From JAHEFT01 sp963766195 (GTDB lineage: Bacteria; Pseudomonadota; Gammaproteobacteria; Xanthomonadales; SZUA-36): a stretch of DNA of 64,000 nt. The notes beneath the pieces were generated by a model. That model searched no databases. It saw only the letters and a list, made by a program, of their open reading frames with translations, and had not been told where the DNA came from. A program made the position numbers and the translations under genes. Positions 28,824 through 38,398 of the stretch are shown one piece after another; position 1 is the first letter of the stretch; every line of letters starts with the position of its first letter. The stretch is from positions 1 to 64,000 of the forward strand of contig CAVXYY010000016.1 in NCBI GenBank assembly GCA_963766195.1, read 5' to 3'.

Positions 28824-29106
28824 ATGAAAATCGTCGCAGACCTGAGCCTGTACCCGCTGAAAGACGGCCCGGTGCCTGAAATCATCCGGTTCATCAAGGA
28901 CATCCGCGAGCAGGATGGGATCGAAATCGTCACCAACCAGCTGAGCACCCAGTTGCGGGGTGAGTTCGAAGCGGTGACCGGCGCGATCAATCACTGCATG
29001 CGAGCCGTTATGGCGCGCCTCCAGCAACACCGTGGTCCTGGTGGTGAAGTACCTGAACGTGGATCTCGAGATTGGCAGGCCGCCAAGCCTTACACCTGAT
29101 GCCTGA
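28824..29106 (+). CDS. Thiamine-binding protein (YkoF/MTH1187 family), one frameshift
   Basis: About 94 residues: MKIVADLSLYPLKDGPVPEI, then EIVTNQLSTQLRGEFEAVTG and INHCMRAVMA, followed after a shift near 29012 by SSNTVVLVVKYLNVDLEIGR. This is the ferredoxin-like MTH1187/YkoF domain, which binds hydroxymethylpyrimidine or thiamine. GAGGAGA precedes the ATG. It lies between the receptor and permease genes under the TPP riboswitch, so a periplasmic or cytoplasmic vitamin-carrier role is likely. No signal peptide is seen. Confidence 0.85.
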
Positions 29107-29122
29107 AAAACCGGGTAAGCGC

Positions 29123-29710
29123 ATGGACTGGCAAATGACCACATTGCAGTGGTGGGAAGTGCTGGCCGTCATCCTGGCCGTCGTTTACCTGGTGCTCGCC
29201 ATCCGGCAGAACATCTGGTGCTGGGCAGCGGCTGCGGTCAGCACCTTGCTGTACCTGTTCATCATGTTCCAGGCCAGGTTGTACATGGAGTCGGCCCTGC
29301 AGGTGTTTTACCTGGGGATGGCGGTCTACGGCTGGTACGAATGGCGCCATGGCGGGGCCGGTGGCGTGGAACTCGAAGTCACGACCTGGCCTTTGCGGTT
29401 TCACCTGCTGGCCGTTGCAGCAGTCATGTTCCTGGTGTTGATCAGCGGCGAGCTGCTCTCGCGCTACAGCGCTGCAGCCCTGCCGTTTCTCGATTCCTTC
29501 ACCACCTGGGGTGCGGTGATCGCGACCTTCATGGTGGCGCAAAAAGTGCTTGAAAACTGGATTTACTGGTTTCTTATCGACGCAGTGTCGATCGGGCTGT
29601 ATTTTTCGCGCGAACTCTACTTCACGGCGGCGCTGTTTGCTGCCTACCTGGTCATGATCGTGATCGGCTACCGCAGCTGGCGCGCCAGCATGCTGGAAAC
29701 GGCCGCATGA
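29123..29710 (+). CDS. pnuT: PnuC-family permease, probably thiamine transporter PnuT
   Basis: About 195 residues with seven hydrophobic segments. WWEVLAVILAVVYLVLAIRQ and NIWCWAAAAVSTLLYLFIMF carry the first helices with the family NIW-W. YGWYEWRHGG and VLENWIYWFLIDAVSIGLYF are the PnuC signature regions. PnuC takes up nicotinamide riboside, and the related PnuT takes up thiamine; the riboswitch context decides for thiamine. The ATG at 29123 (MDWQ) or 29135 (MTTL) could be the start. Stop overlaps the next gene's ATG. Confidence 0.88.
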   Translation: MDWQMTTLQWWEVLAVILAVVYLVLAIRQNIWCWAAAAVSTLLYLFIMFQARLYMESALQVFYLGMAVYGWYEWRHGGAGGVELEVTTWPLRFHLLAVAAVMFLVLISGELLSRYSAAALPFLDSFTTWGAVIATFMVAQKVLENWIYWFLIDAVSIGLYFSRELYFTAALFAAYLVMIVIGYRSWRASMLETAA

Positions 29711-30494
29711 AAGGCGCACATCCGGGACGGGATTCAGCCGAACGGGCGCTGCAGAGCCATCCCGGGCATGGCGGGCGCAACACTGCTCGACGCGCTCTCT
29801 GACGGCCCGACCAATGCGAGTTTTCGGGCGGAGTAGGATGGTGCGCAATTCGTTTTGCGACTGGACAAACCCGGGGCGGCCAGCCTGGGTCTTAATCGCC
29901 GCAACGAGTACCGGGTCTCCGAAGTGGTTTCCGACGCCGGCCTCGCGCCGGAGCCCGTTTATTCTGATCCCGGGGCGGAGTGTACTTACGCCGTTATCAG
30001 GCGGGAAGGAGCTGGATGATTGCGACCTGCGCAATCCGGACAAGCTGGAACGGCTGGCCCGCCTGTTGACGCAAGCTGCACGGCCTGCCGGCCGTCGGTG
30101 ACGCGTTTGATCCGCTCGCCGCTGCCCGGCGATACGCGGCTGCAACTCGACAGTGAAGCGTCCCGGTCAATCCTCGGCAAGGCTGAAAACCTGATGCGGA
30201 AAATCAGTGAAGCTTCGCCCGGTCAGGTCCTGTGCCACAACGACCTGGTCTGCCAGAACATTCTGGAAGGGGAGCCATTGATGCTGATCGACTGGGAGTA
30301 CGCAGGTGTTGGACATCCGTTTTTTCGACCTCGCGGTCGTCGTGCAGCACCATGCACTGGATCCCGCATTGAGCCGCGGCTTTCTGGACGCGTACCTGGG
30401 GCGGCCGGCCGTGCGCTGGGATAAGAAACAGCTGGCGCTGCAGTGCGAATTCTACGCCTGCCTGCTGCAGCTCTGGAACTCGAGGGTATCGTAG
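29707..30494 (+). pseudogene. Thiamine kinase-like phosphotransferase (APH fold), several frameshifts
   Basis: The ATGA overlap with the permease gives the start. Pieces of one protein are readable in several frames: PGMAGATLLDALSDGPTNAS, FVLRLDKPGAASLGLNRRNE, ECTYAVIRR, DKLERLARLL, and the catalytic loop LCHNDLVCQNILEG with LIDWEYAGVGHPFFDLA. HND and IDWE are the phosphotransferase catalytic and metal-binding motifs of the choline kinase/APH family. In this operon it should phosphorylate imported thiamine (inference). At least four shifts are needed, more than in its neighbours, so true decay is possible as well as sequencing error. Confidence 0.7.
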
Positions 30495-30587
30495 GAGCGG
30501 ATTCATCCGCGATCGCCCTCTGAACCGCTATCGGGAACGGCTGAAAAGCGCGCAGGGAGTCTCTTCGCGAATGAATTCGCTCCTACG
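30490..30587. repeat. REPIN-type inverted pair of REP sequences
   Basis: CGTAGGAGCGGATTCATCCG at the left and GCGAATGAATTCGCTCCTACG at the right are REP sequences in opposite orientation. Six such pairs occur in this window (also at 38288, 39366, 47383, 48176 and 61190). The TAG in the left GTAGGAGCG is the stop codon of the kinase gene. Confidence 0.88.
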
Positions 30588-31184
30588 TCAGATTGCCAGA
30601 CGGCTGGAAAAAGCGTGGGCAATGGTTGATTGGTCGGTAAATTCCAGTTCGCCGCCGAGCGGCACTCCATGGGCGATCCGGGTCACCGCAACCCCGTGTT
30701 TCTGGGCCATGCGCTGCAGATAATAAGCGGTCGCTTCGCCTTCCACGGTGGGGTTGGTGGCGATGATCATTTCCCCGGGCGGTTGGCTGGCCAGTTGCTC
30801 GCCCAGCTGCTCCAGCCCCAGCTCTGCCGGGCCGATACCGTCCAGCGGGGATAGCCGCCCCATCAGCACAAAGTAGCGCCCGCGGTAACCGGTGGCCTGC
30901 TCAATCGCGATGACGTCACTGGGTGATTCCACGATGCAGAGCTGGGACTTGTCGCGCTGCTCGTTGGCGCAGATCTGGCAGATTTCGTGCTCGGTCAGGT
31001 TGCGGCAGATGGAACACCGGCCGATGTGTTCCATCGACTTGTCCAGGATGCCGGACAGGCGTTTTCCACCTTCGCGGTCCCGTTCAAGCAGGTGCAGCGC
31101 CATCCGTTGCGCCGACTTGGGCCCGACACCCGGCAGGCAGCGCAGTGATTCGATCAGTTGATCCAGCAGCGGTTCCAGACTCAT
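30588..31184 (-). CDS. recR: Recombination protein RecR
   Basis: 198 residues, full length. The helix-hairpin-helix is CLPGVGPKSAQRMALHLLE; the zinc finger is CSICRNLTEHEICQICANE; the Toprim domain runs from LCIVESPSDVIAIE through ATNPTVEGEATAYYL. RecR acts with RecF and RecO to load RecA at gaps. It lies directly downstream of ybaB and dnaX, the usual operon dnaX-ybaB-recR. Confidence 0.97.
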   Translation of the reverse strand: MSLEPLLDQLIESLRCLPGVGPKSAQRMALHLLERDREGGKRLSGILDKSMEHIGRCSICRNLTEHEICQICANEQRDKSQLCIVESPSDVIAIEQATGYRGRYFVLMGRLSPLDGIGPAELGLEQLGEQLASQPPGEMIIATNPTVEGEATAYYLQRMAQKHGVAVTRIAHGVPLGGELEFTDQSTIAHAFSSRLAI

Positions 31185-31191
31185 ACGCTGA

Positions 31192-31513
31192 TCAGAACGG
31201 CAGTTTCATGCCAGGCGGCAAGTGAAATCCCCGCAGTCATGTTCGACATGCGTTCCGCGGTTGTCGAGGCAATACGATTGACCGCGTCGTTGACCGCGGC
31301 AGTGACGATGTCTTCGAGCATTTCCTTGTCATCGAGCAGCGAAGGGTCGATTTCCACCCGGCGCACGGCATGCTTGCCGGTCATGGTCACCTTGACCAGG
31401 CCTCCACCCGCCTCGCCGGTGACTTCCATCCGCGCCAGTTCTTCCTGGGCTTTTTGCATTTCCTGCTGCATTTTCTGAGCCTGCTGCATCAGGCCTGCGA
31501 TATTTCCTTTCAT
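31192..31513 (-). CDS. ybaB: Nucleoid-associated protein YbaB/EbfC (frameshift near the end)
   Basis: About 106 residues: MKGNIAGLMQQAQKMQQEMQ, then GGGLVKVTMTGKHAVRRVEI and the dimerisation segment. The family ends in PPGMKLPF. Here the frame shifts near 31220 (one extra G), after which PPGMKLPF and a TGA at 31192-31194 are found in the next frame. It forms DNA-binding dimers and sits between dnaX and recR. ATG at 31513. Confidence 0.92.
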
Positions 31514-31542
31514 GTTTATACGTTTCCTGAATATAAATAAAA

Positions 31543-33142
31543 TTACTGGATCGGTTGTATCGAGTCCTCGACCAACTTCGCCCCCATCTGTTCTTTGAGT
31601 TCGCGCACGGTCGGGTCGTCGTTGATGGCCCGTTCTGCTTCACTCATGCTGTTGCGAACCTTTTGCGCCTCAAGCGCGGCCGCAGTCTCCAATTTAGTGG
31701 ACTCGTTGTCGATGATGCGGACATTAACCCGGTGCCCCAGCCGGCTGCTGATGGCCTGGCTCAGCCGGTCTACACAGCTTTCCGAACCCAGGTACCTGAG
31801 GCCTGGAGCGATTTCGAAATCCCAACGGTCATCAGACCGGGATTTGAGCTGAACGTTACGGGCAAGTTCGCGGGCCTGTCCGACGAGGTCCAGGTCATTG
31901 AGCAATGACACCCAGTCGGAACCTGCCGCCGCGGGAGGTTTGGGTCCGGCGGATTCCGCGGGGTTTGGCCGTCGCGGGGCTGGTCCGGCCCCGGGCGGGC
32001 TTTTGCGCCTGTTTTGCAGGCTTCGTGGAACCTGGCGCCGGTGCCGATCCGGGCGCGTCTGCCGGCCGGAAAGCCAGCATGCGCAACAAGGTCATTTCAA
32101 GGCCGGTTCGCGGGTCAGGCGCCAGCCCCAGTTCGGCCCGGCCCTTGATCGCAATCTGGTAAAACAACTGGGCGTCCTCTGCTGTCAGGTGCCCGGCCAG
32201 TTCTTCGATCGCGTCCCAGTCGCTGCGCTCCGGGTCCCGGTAGCCCGGCACGCACTGCACCAGCGTCACGCGGTGCAATACCTCGGCGAGGTTCAGCAAC
32301 ACCGTCTCCAGGTCGCGGGATTGTGAAACCAGGTCTTCCACGATGCCGAGCACGGCCTGGGCATTATCAGACGCCAACGCATGGATCATCGAAGTGACGT
32401 GCGCACGATCGACCAGGCCGAGCATTTTTTTGAGGTCGGTCATCGCAAGCTTGCCGCCTCCAAAAGCGATGGCCTGGTCCAGCAGGCTGAGCCCGTCCCG
32501 CATGCTGCCGTCAGCAGCCCGCGCCAGCACGGTCAGCGTTTCGGGTTCAGCTTCAATGTTTTCGACGCTGATCAGTTCTTTGAGATAAGCGGTTATCTGG
32601 TCCGGCAAAAGCCGGCGCAGGTTGAAACGCAGGCAGCGGGACAGGATCGTGACGGGAATTTTATCGGGATCGGTGGTCGCCAGCACAAACTTGACATGCG
32701 GCGGCGGCTCTTCCAGCGTTTTCAGCAGCGCGTTGAAACTGCTGTTGGATAGCATATGTACTTCGTCGATGATGTAGACCTTGTAACGGCCTCTCGTGGG
32801 CGTGTATTGCACCGACTCCAGCAGGTCGCGCATATCCTCCACGCCGGTTCGCGATGCGGCATCAATTTCGATCATGTCGACGAACCGGCCATCGTCCAGG
32901 TCCACGCAACTGCTGCATTCGCCGCAAGGTGTCGAGCTGACGCCGGTATCACAGTTGAGGCACTTGGCCAGGATTCGCGCAATCGTGGTCTTACCCACTC
33001 CCCGCGTTCCTGTAAGCAGGAATGCATGGTGCAGCCGGTCCTGGTCCAAGCCATTAATCAGGGCCTGTGATACGTGCTCCTGGCCGACGAGCTGTTTGAA
33101 GGTTTTCGGGCGCCATTTGCGCGCCAGGACCTGGTAACTCAT
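31543..33142 (-). CDS. dnaX: DNA polymerase III subunit gamma/tau (frameshift in the linker)
   Basis: The clamp-loader ATPase begins MSYQVLARKWRPKTFKQLVG. Walker A is GTRGVGKTT, the zinc site is CLNCDTGVSSTPCGECSSC, Walker B is IIDEVHMLS and sensor I is FVLATTDPDKIPVTILSRC. The first frame ends after 415 residues in a Pro/Ala-rich linker. The tau C-terminal domain (WVSLLNDLDLVGQARELARN onward) continues in another frame to 31543. E. coli makes gamma by programmed frameshifting on A AAA AAG; no such slippery run is evident here, so an indel is more likely. Confidence 0.93.
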
Positions 33143-33199
33143 CTATGGCGTCTCAACGAGGTTCATTTGGTCCACTATAGCAAACTGGAAGCGGAAGAT

Positions 33200-33314
33200 G
33201 GTGGCAACCCCCGCCCGCCACACCCCGGCGCCCGAGTCCATTGTTGCCGCTGCTCCCTTCCGGGCCTGACGGGGTTCACAACTTGTCGTCGCGGGGGGAC
33301 CAGCGGGGGCCACC
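33200..33314 (-). ncRNA. ffs: Signal recognition particle RNA, 4.5S (small bacterial type)
   Basis: On the minus strand the conserved apical domain reads GTCAGGCCCGGAAGGGAGCA followed by GCGGCAA. The outer stem pairs GGTGGCCCCCGC with GCGGGGGTTGCCACC. It lies immediately upstream of dnaX, as in pseudomonads. Binds Ffh and targets nascent membrane proteins. Confidence 0.95.
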
Positions 33315-33534
33315 CTTGAAGTCCCCGGAAAGCCGGGGAAAGGCATTGTGCCGGAACGTTGTGGTCTGTTCAAGGCCGATCGCGGAAAAGGCGGCTCCGA
33401 TTTCCTACAGGCAAACGGGCTGAATCCATCTATGGAAATTCCGGCGGCGTGATTAATCTTGATCCTGCACTTTTCAGTAATTCGCAGCACAGATTTTTGT
33501 GCTTTGTCTAACCACCAAACGAGGGATGCATGTT

Positions 33535-33816
33535 ATGAAATTTCTCCTGAGCTTAATCGCAAGCGGCTTGTTCTTTACTTCGGTATGGGCGGCCGGCCCG
33601 GTCAATGTCAACACGGCTTCCGCTGAAGAAATATCCGAAAGCCTGAAAGGTATCGGACTCAGCAAGGCCCAGTCGATTGTCGAATATCGCGAAGCCAACG
33701 GATCATTTGACCATGTCGATGAACTGGTGAACGTCAAGGGGATCGGCCTGAAAACCATCGATCAGAATCGCGACCTGATCATTCTGCAGGAAGCAGGGGG
33801 GGCGGCAAAGAACTGA
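33535..33816 (+). CDS. ComEA-like helix-hairpin-helix protein
   Basis: 93 residues with a signal peptide (MKFLLSLIASGLFFTSVWAA) and one helix-hairpin-helix pair: VNVNTASAEEISESLKGIGL, KAQSIVEYREANGSF and LVNVKGIGLKTIDQN. ComEA-type proteins bind double-stranded DNA in the periplasm during uptake. The start at 33535 is set by the signal peptide. Single gene, no competence operon nearby. Confidence 0.88.
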   Translation: MKFLLSLIASGLFFTSVWAAGPVNVNTASAEEISESLKGIGLSKAQSIVEYREANGSFDHVDELVNVKGIGLKTIDQNRDLIILQEAGGAAKN

Positions 33817-33952
33817 ATGTCGGCTGCAAGCCTCTTTTCCGGGCGGACAATCCGGCCCGGAATTTTCTGCAATCTTGGAGCTCTCACGTTTTGAGAAGAG
33901 CATGAAGTTTAATGAATACACACTGAAGATCAGTTTTTTCAAGGAGCACGAA

Positions 33953-34297
33953 ATGAGAGCAAACCAGGACCTGATTGGCAAAACGATTACCGGCGTCGTG
34001 GCCGTGACTCAGCCGGGCGAGGAGGTTCGCGAGATCTGGATGCTGCAGTTTTCAGATGGTTCACATGTGGAATTTGTTTCACCGATGGCCAGAAGGCGGC
34101 TCAGGCGTAGAGCCAACACCCGGAAAGCAGTCGATTTCCAGGCCGCCAGACGGGCTGCAACTCGCGCTGAATGTGGCCTGAAAAACTTATCCACAAAAGC
34201 TGTGGATAACCCTGTTAAGAAAGCTGCGGGGTCACAGGTGTCGTGGGCATCGTTCTGGTTTGATCAAAAATTGACCACTTTAAATATAGTCTATTAA
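33953..34297 (+). CDS. Small hypothetical protein with basic tract
   Basis: 114 residues from the ATG at 33953, which has AAGGAG eight bases upstream; ATGs at 33902 and 33875 are in frame but lack such a site. It reads MRANQDLIGKTITGVVAVTQ, then IWMLQFSDGSHVEFVSPMAR and a basic run RRRLRRRANTRK. I do not recognise a family. The 3' part of the gene contains two DnaA boxes and the end is AT-rich, unlike the rest, so the C-terminal 40 residues may not be conserved protein. Confidence 0.5.
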   Translation: MRANQDLIGKTITGVVAVTQPGEEVREIWMLQFSDGSHVEFVSPMARRRLRRRANTRKAVDFQAARRAATRAECGLKNLSTKAVDNPVKKAAGSQVSWASFWFDQKLTTLNIVY

Positions 34298-34389
34298 AAA
34301 ACAATTAGATATAGTGAATGGGTGCGGTCGACGGAGCTCCAGAGAATGTAAAAATTCTGTCACAAAGACAATCAGTCACTTGTGTATAA
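34187..34389. promoter_or_regulatory. Cluster of three DnaA boxes beside an AT-rich stretch
   Basis: TTATCCACA at 34187-34195 and TGTGGATAA at 34201-34209 are perfect DnaA boxes facing each other over five bases. TGTGTATAA at 34381-34389 is a third box (TTATNCACA on the other strand). Between them, 34255-34320 is strongly AT-rich. The pattern could be a DnaA-titrating or reactivating site, or an origin-like region. dnaA, dnaN and mnmG are not here. Confidence 0.5.
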
Positions 34390-34644
34390 ACAATTCGAAT
34401 CAAATAGAGGAAGTAGCTCGTAAGTCATTGAAATAGATTTGTCACGTCTACCGGGATGATCGGCCTTTTCAGGTTTGCAGGGAGTCTGTGTGGAGGAATT
34501 GGTGAATTCACAGGTTGCCGATGCCCGAATCAATCACCCATGCGTCCAGTTTGTCGAGGATTCTCTGTGCCTCAGGCTCCTCATTTTCTGTTCCCGCAAC
34601 TCCTCATCGCCTGCCCGAAGTCGTGCAGCGTGAAATAATCCGGG
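34298..34644. other. Gene-free AT-rich spacer
   Basis: 347 bases between the small hypothetical gene and the end of sbcB. The first 130 bases are AT-rich and include the third DnaA box. No terminator, tRNA or convincing coding frame is seen. Confidence 0.4.
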
Positions 34645-35969
34645 TCAGTTGGTTTCGATCAGTCGCGAACGCTTGTCCTGCTCCCAGAAACGGGATTCCT
34701 CCATGCTCAGGGTGTCCGGATAATTACGGGCCCGGTAACGGAACAGCATCAATGGAAGGCGGGTGTCCTGGAAAGACCAAAGATGTTTGCCCAGTTGTGC
34801 GGGAGGCACAAGCAGGATCTTTTTCATCAGGTGTCGATCGGCGGCCGAAAAAAAACCGCCGGAGTACAGCATTCTGTCTGGATCAGAACTGTCAGCGAAT
34901 CCTCGCGGGGCGTCGAAAACGCTTCGATCACTTTCTCCCTGACCACGTCGAGTGAAGCGAGTAACTGGCTGGGCGTGTCTGTTTGCAGCGTTCCGGGTCC
35001 AGGTTGATCCGGTTCGTGTCGACCCCGATGAGTGTGCCGATGGGGGCCAGCATCGGTACGTGGTTGCCATGAATGGTCTTCAACGGCAAACGTTCCATGT
35101 CCTCCGGTAAGTCATCGGCCGGGGTAAATACCAGGTCGTGAATGACGTCGGCAGGTTCACTGAACAGGGGCCGGGGTCGGCTGACAGGTCAAATGCGATC
35201 ACCGACTTGGGCCGGTCCGGCATGACCGCCAGGGGCAGAACCATGGCGGTGCAACCGCGCATGGCGGGTATGCGGGACGAGACGTGTGCAGCACCGGCGA
35301 TGGCTCGACGGTATCCAGCAACTTGTCGCCACCTGTTCGTTCTCGCGCATTTGCAGCGCCCACTCGAACAATTTTGGCTGGGCTGCTTTCAGTCGACGCG
35401 CCAGGTCGATGGTGGCGCGCACATCCACCAGGGCATCGTGCGCGCCCTGGTGTGCAATCCCGTTCGCACTGCACAGGTCTTCCAGTCGAAAACTGGGTTT
35501 GCCCGGTTCGTGCATCGGCCACTCGATGCCTTCGGGCCGGAGCGCGTAACACATCCGCGCCAGGTCGATCAGGTCCCAGCGGGAGTTGCCGTTCCGGTAC
35601 TCGCGCTCGTAAGGGTCGCGGAAGTTTCGGTACAGCAGGTTTCGCGTGACGGTGTCATCGAAGCGGATGCTGTTGTAACCCGCGCTGCAGGTTCCCGGCT
35701 TGCGACATTTCATCGAGGATTTTGCCGGCAAATTCGGTTTCGACAAGCCCTTTGATCCTGGCCTCCTGTGGCGTGATACCGGTGATCAGGCAGGCCATCG
35801 GGTGAGGCAACACGTCGTCGGATGGAGCGCAGTACCAGGTCACCGGGTCATCAATCGGGTTGAGATCCGGATCGGTCCTCAGGGCCGCAAATTGCGCTGG
35901 CCTGTCTGCCATCGGGTTGGCGCCAAACGTTTCGTAGTCATGCCAGAGGAAGGATTTTATCGGCTTCAC
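34645..35969 (-). CDS. sbcB: Exodeoxyribonuclease I (several frameshifts)
   Basis: SbcB degrades single-stranded DNA 3' to 5'. DEDDh motifs: FLWHDYETFGANP at residues 8-20, AGYNSIRFDD, and GAHDALVDVRATIDLARRL. The C-terminal SH3-like/helical part is readable as DPDRMLYSGGFFSAADRHLM and RLPLMLFRYRARNYPDTLS. The frame changes near 35680, 35300, 35190 and 35060, but the order of conserved blocks is complete and the total length, about 440 residues, is close to the family's 475. Indel errors are the likely cause. Confidence 0.88.
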
Positions 35970-35991
35970 GGAATCAAGTCCTTGTTAGTGT

Positions 35992-36869
35992 TTACGTTAG
36001 CAGGCGGAATTCGTGTTTGCGGTCTGCCGCGATGACCCGGTCTGCCCACTGCGGATAATTTTTTTGCATCTGCCGGAATATTCTCTCGAAAACGGCAAGA
36101 AAAAGTCTCCACTTCGTGGCGGTTGCGCAGCCGCCGCTGCGCCAGTTCCTGCTCCTGTTGCCAGCGCCAGTCAATGACCGAATCCCAGCCGGGAACCCGA
36201 ATGTACCATACCTGGTCCAGGCGCTTGTCGAGGGCTTGGTGCATGAGTTGCCATTGATGCTGAACATGGTTGCGCCAGGTGCATCCGGCGTCCTCGAGGC
36301 GTTCCAAATCGTTAACCGGTTCCTGCACATCTGCATTTCTTGGCGGCCTTGCACCGATACACCAGCCCTCGATGATAATGACCCGTGGGGCGGAGTCCAC
36401 TGGACGCCATTCAGATTCGGCAGCCCGGTCGTCGACTGACTTGTCAAAAACCGGCAGCCGCAACTCTGTCGACCTGGCCGTTCCTGAGGTGGTCATAATC
36501 TGTCCAGCAGGCGGCTGAGATCGTGGGTCCCGGGCACCCCGCGGTGACGAAGCAGGGGATGAATTTCCGTCGCCAGTTGCGCTCTTTCAGCCCGGCCCAG
36601 GTAATAGTCATCGAGCGAAAGCAGACAGGCAGGAACGCCGCTTTCGTTCAGGCAATGAGCCAGGCACGTAGGACAGGGTTGATTTTCCACTCCCCGGGGC
36701 GCCCGCAATGCCGATGCTGATGAGCCGGTCTTGATGGATTTCCCGCAGCAGAGCCGACAGCCGTGGCGGCCAGGGAACGGCGGTTTGCCGCCGGCAGCAG
36801 GGTTTTCAGCTTCAGCCATGACTCGACTTCTGCGGCTGAACAGAACTCTTGGACTTGGGCACCGGACAT
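35992..36869 (-). CDS. D-glycerate 3-kinase-like P-loop kinase (several frameshifts)
   Basis: Readable in order: MSGAQVQEFCSAAEVESWLK, Walker A AGAPGSGKSTLS, then VPACLLSLDDYYLGRAERAQ, RGVPGTHDLSRLL, PRVIIIEGWCIGARP, and WQQEQELA, ending in NYPQWADRVIAADRKHEF. This is the GLYK/YggC-like kinase family related to uridine and pantothenate kinases. It probably phosphorylates glycerate or a similar small molecule. About 290 residues over at least three shifts. Divergent from tesB. Confidence 0.75.
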
Positions 36870-36919
36870 GCCACCATGGTAACCAATTTGAATCGAGGTT
36901 CCACAGGAATTAGCCGTCC

Positions 36920-37814
36920 ATGACCAGACAGTCAGAAGCCTTTGATGAGCTCCTCAGGTTGATGCAATTGGAAACGCTCGAAGACAACCTGTTTCGCGGG
37001 GTAAGCCGCGACATCGGCACCGAGCGTGTTTTTGGCGGACAGGTTCTGGCCCAGGCCCTGTTGGCGGCCAGTTACACGGTCGAAGACCGGCTGGCGCACT
37101 CCCTGCACGCCTATTTTCTCCGCGCCGGCGATCACAACGCGCCGATCGTTTACAGTGTCGACCGCAGCCGGGATGGGGGCAGTTTCAGTGCGCGCCGTGT
37201 CGTGGCGATCCAGCACGGTCGTCCCATTTTTACACTGGCGGCGTCTTTCCAGGTGGAAGAGGAGGGGTTGGAGCACCAGTTTGGCATGCCTGAAGTTCCG
37301 CCACCGGAAGACATTGAACCCCATCGCATTGTTACCGCGGACAGAATTCGACCATATGCCCAAGAGCATGCAGCGCTGGCTGGATCGCTTCGGGCCATTC
37401 GAGTTCCGCGCTGTGCGGGGTTCCGACCCCGACCACCCGGCGCCGCAGCCACCGTTCAAGGAACTTTGGTTCAAATTGCACGGTCCACTGGAGGATGACC
37501 CGCGCCTGCATCGTGCGATACTGGCTTACGTGTCGGATTTCCACCTGGTGGGTACTGCAACCCTGCCGCACGGCATTTCGTGGGTGCAGGGTAACCTGAT
37601 CATCGCGAGCCTCGATCATGCGATGTGGTTTCACCGGGATTTCCGGCTGGACGACTGGTTGCTTTATGTGTGTGACAGCCCCAGTTCGAGTGGAGGCCGC
37701 GGGCTCGCGAGAGGAATGATTTTTGACCGGCAAGGCAACCTGGTGGCCAGCACGGCACAGGAGGGAGTGATCCGCCTGCGCCGCGACAACAACGAAAAGG
37801 AGAGTGGAGAATGA
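36920..37814 (+). CDS. tesB: Acyl-CoA thioesterase II (one frameshift)
   Basis: Double-hotdog thioesterase of about 297 residues that hydrolyses acyl-CoA. Motifs: GTERVFGGQVLAQALLAAS, RLAHSLHAYFLRAGD, IVYSVDRSRDGGSFSARRVV, then after a shift near 37345 the second hotdog with ILAYVSDFHLVGTATLPHG, SLDHAMWFHRDFRLDDWLLY and RGLARGMIFDRQGNLVAS. The catalytic Asp/Gln/Thr region is present. The stop overlaps the msrA start. Confidence 0.93.
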
Positions 37815-38288
37815 GTCAACAGACTGCAAGTTTTGCGGCGGGTTGCTTTTGGGGTGTTGAAGCGCGTTTCCGTGAAGTTGAAGGCGTGCTGGACGCGGTT
37901 TCCGGTTACATGGGCGGGGTAGACGGAAAACCCGACCTACAAGGAAGTCTGTGGCGGCAACACCGGCCATGCGGAAACGGTCCAGGTGACTTTCGACGAC
38001 GAGAAGACCAGCTACGGGGAACTCCTGGACCTTTTCTTCGACATGCACAACCCGACCACGCTGAATCGCCAGGGGCCGGATTTCGGAAGCCAGTACCGTT
38101 CCGCCATATTCTGGCACGATGAGGCGCAGCGCTCGGCCGCCCGCCAGAAAATCACGGAAGTTAACGCATCAGGCAAATGGCCGGCTGCCGTGGTTACCGA
38201 GGTATCGCCGGCGGCAACGTTCTGGCGCGCCGAGGAATACCACCAGCGCTATTTCGAGAAAAACGGCGCCGGCTACTGCCATGTGTAA
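37811..38288 (+). CDS. msrA: Peptide methionine sulfoxide reductase MsrA (one frameshift)
   Basis: About 158 residues. The catalytic Cys is in FAAGCFWGVEARF. After a shift near 37925 the protein continues VCGGNTGHAETVQVTFDD, LFFDMHNPTTLNRQGPDFGS and AEEYHQRYFEKNGAGYCHV. It reduces S-methionine sulfoxide in proteins. Its ATG overlaps the tesB stop. Confidence 0.93.
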
Positions 38289-38353
38289 ATCGCGATTGAA
38301 ATCGCTCCTACGTCATGCCTGCGCCGCCGGTAGGAGCGGATTCATCCGCGATT
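38288..38353. repeat. REPIN-type inverted pair
   Basis: AATCGCGATTGAAATCGCTCC plus TACG, then GGTAGGAGCGGATTCATCCG plus CGATT, in opposite orientation with a short spacer, between the convergent msrA and YeaQ-type genes. The order of the two arms is reversed compared with the other copies. Confidence 0.85.
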
Positions 38354-38398
38354 AATATGTGCCACGAGTATGAGCCGATTAGCGTCGCGCGTCCGCGA

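Noticed and set aside
29707..30494. Treating the kinase remnant as several separate small genes
   Set aside because: The pieces follow the order of one APH-fold kinase, so they are one broken gene.
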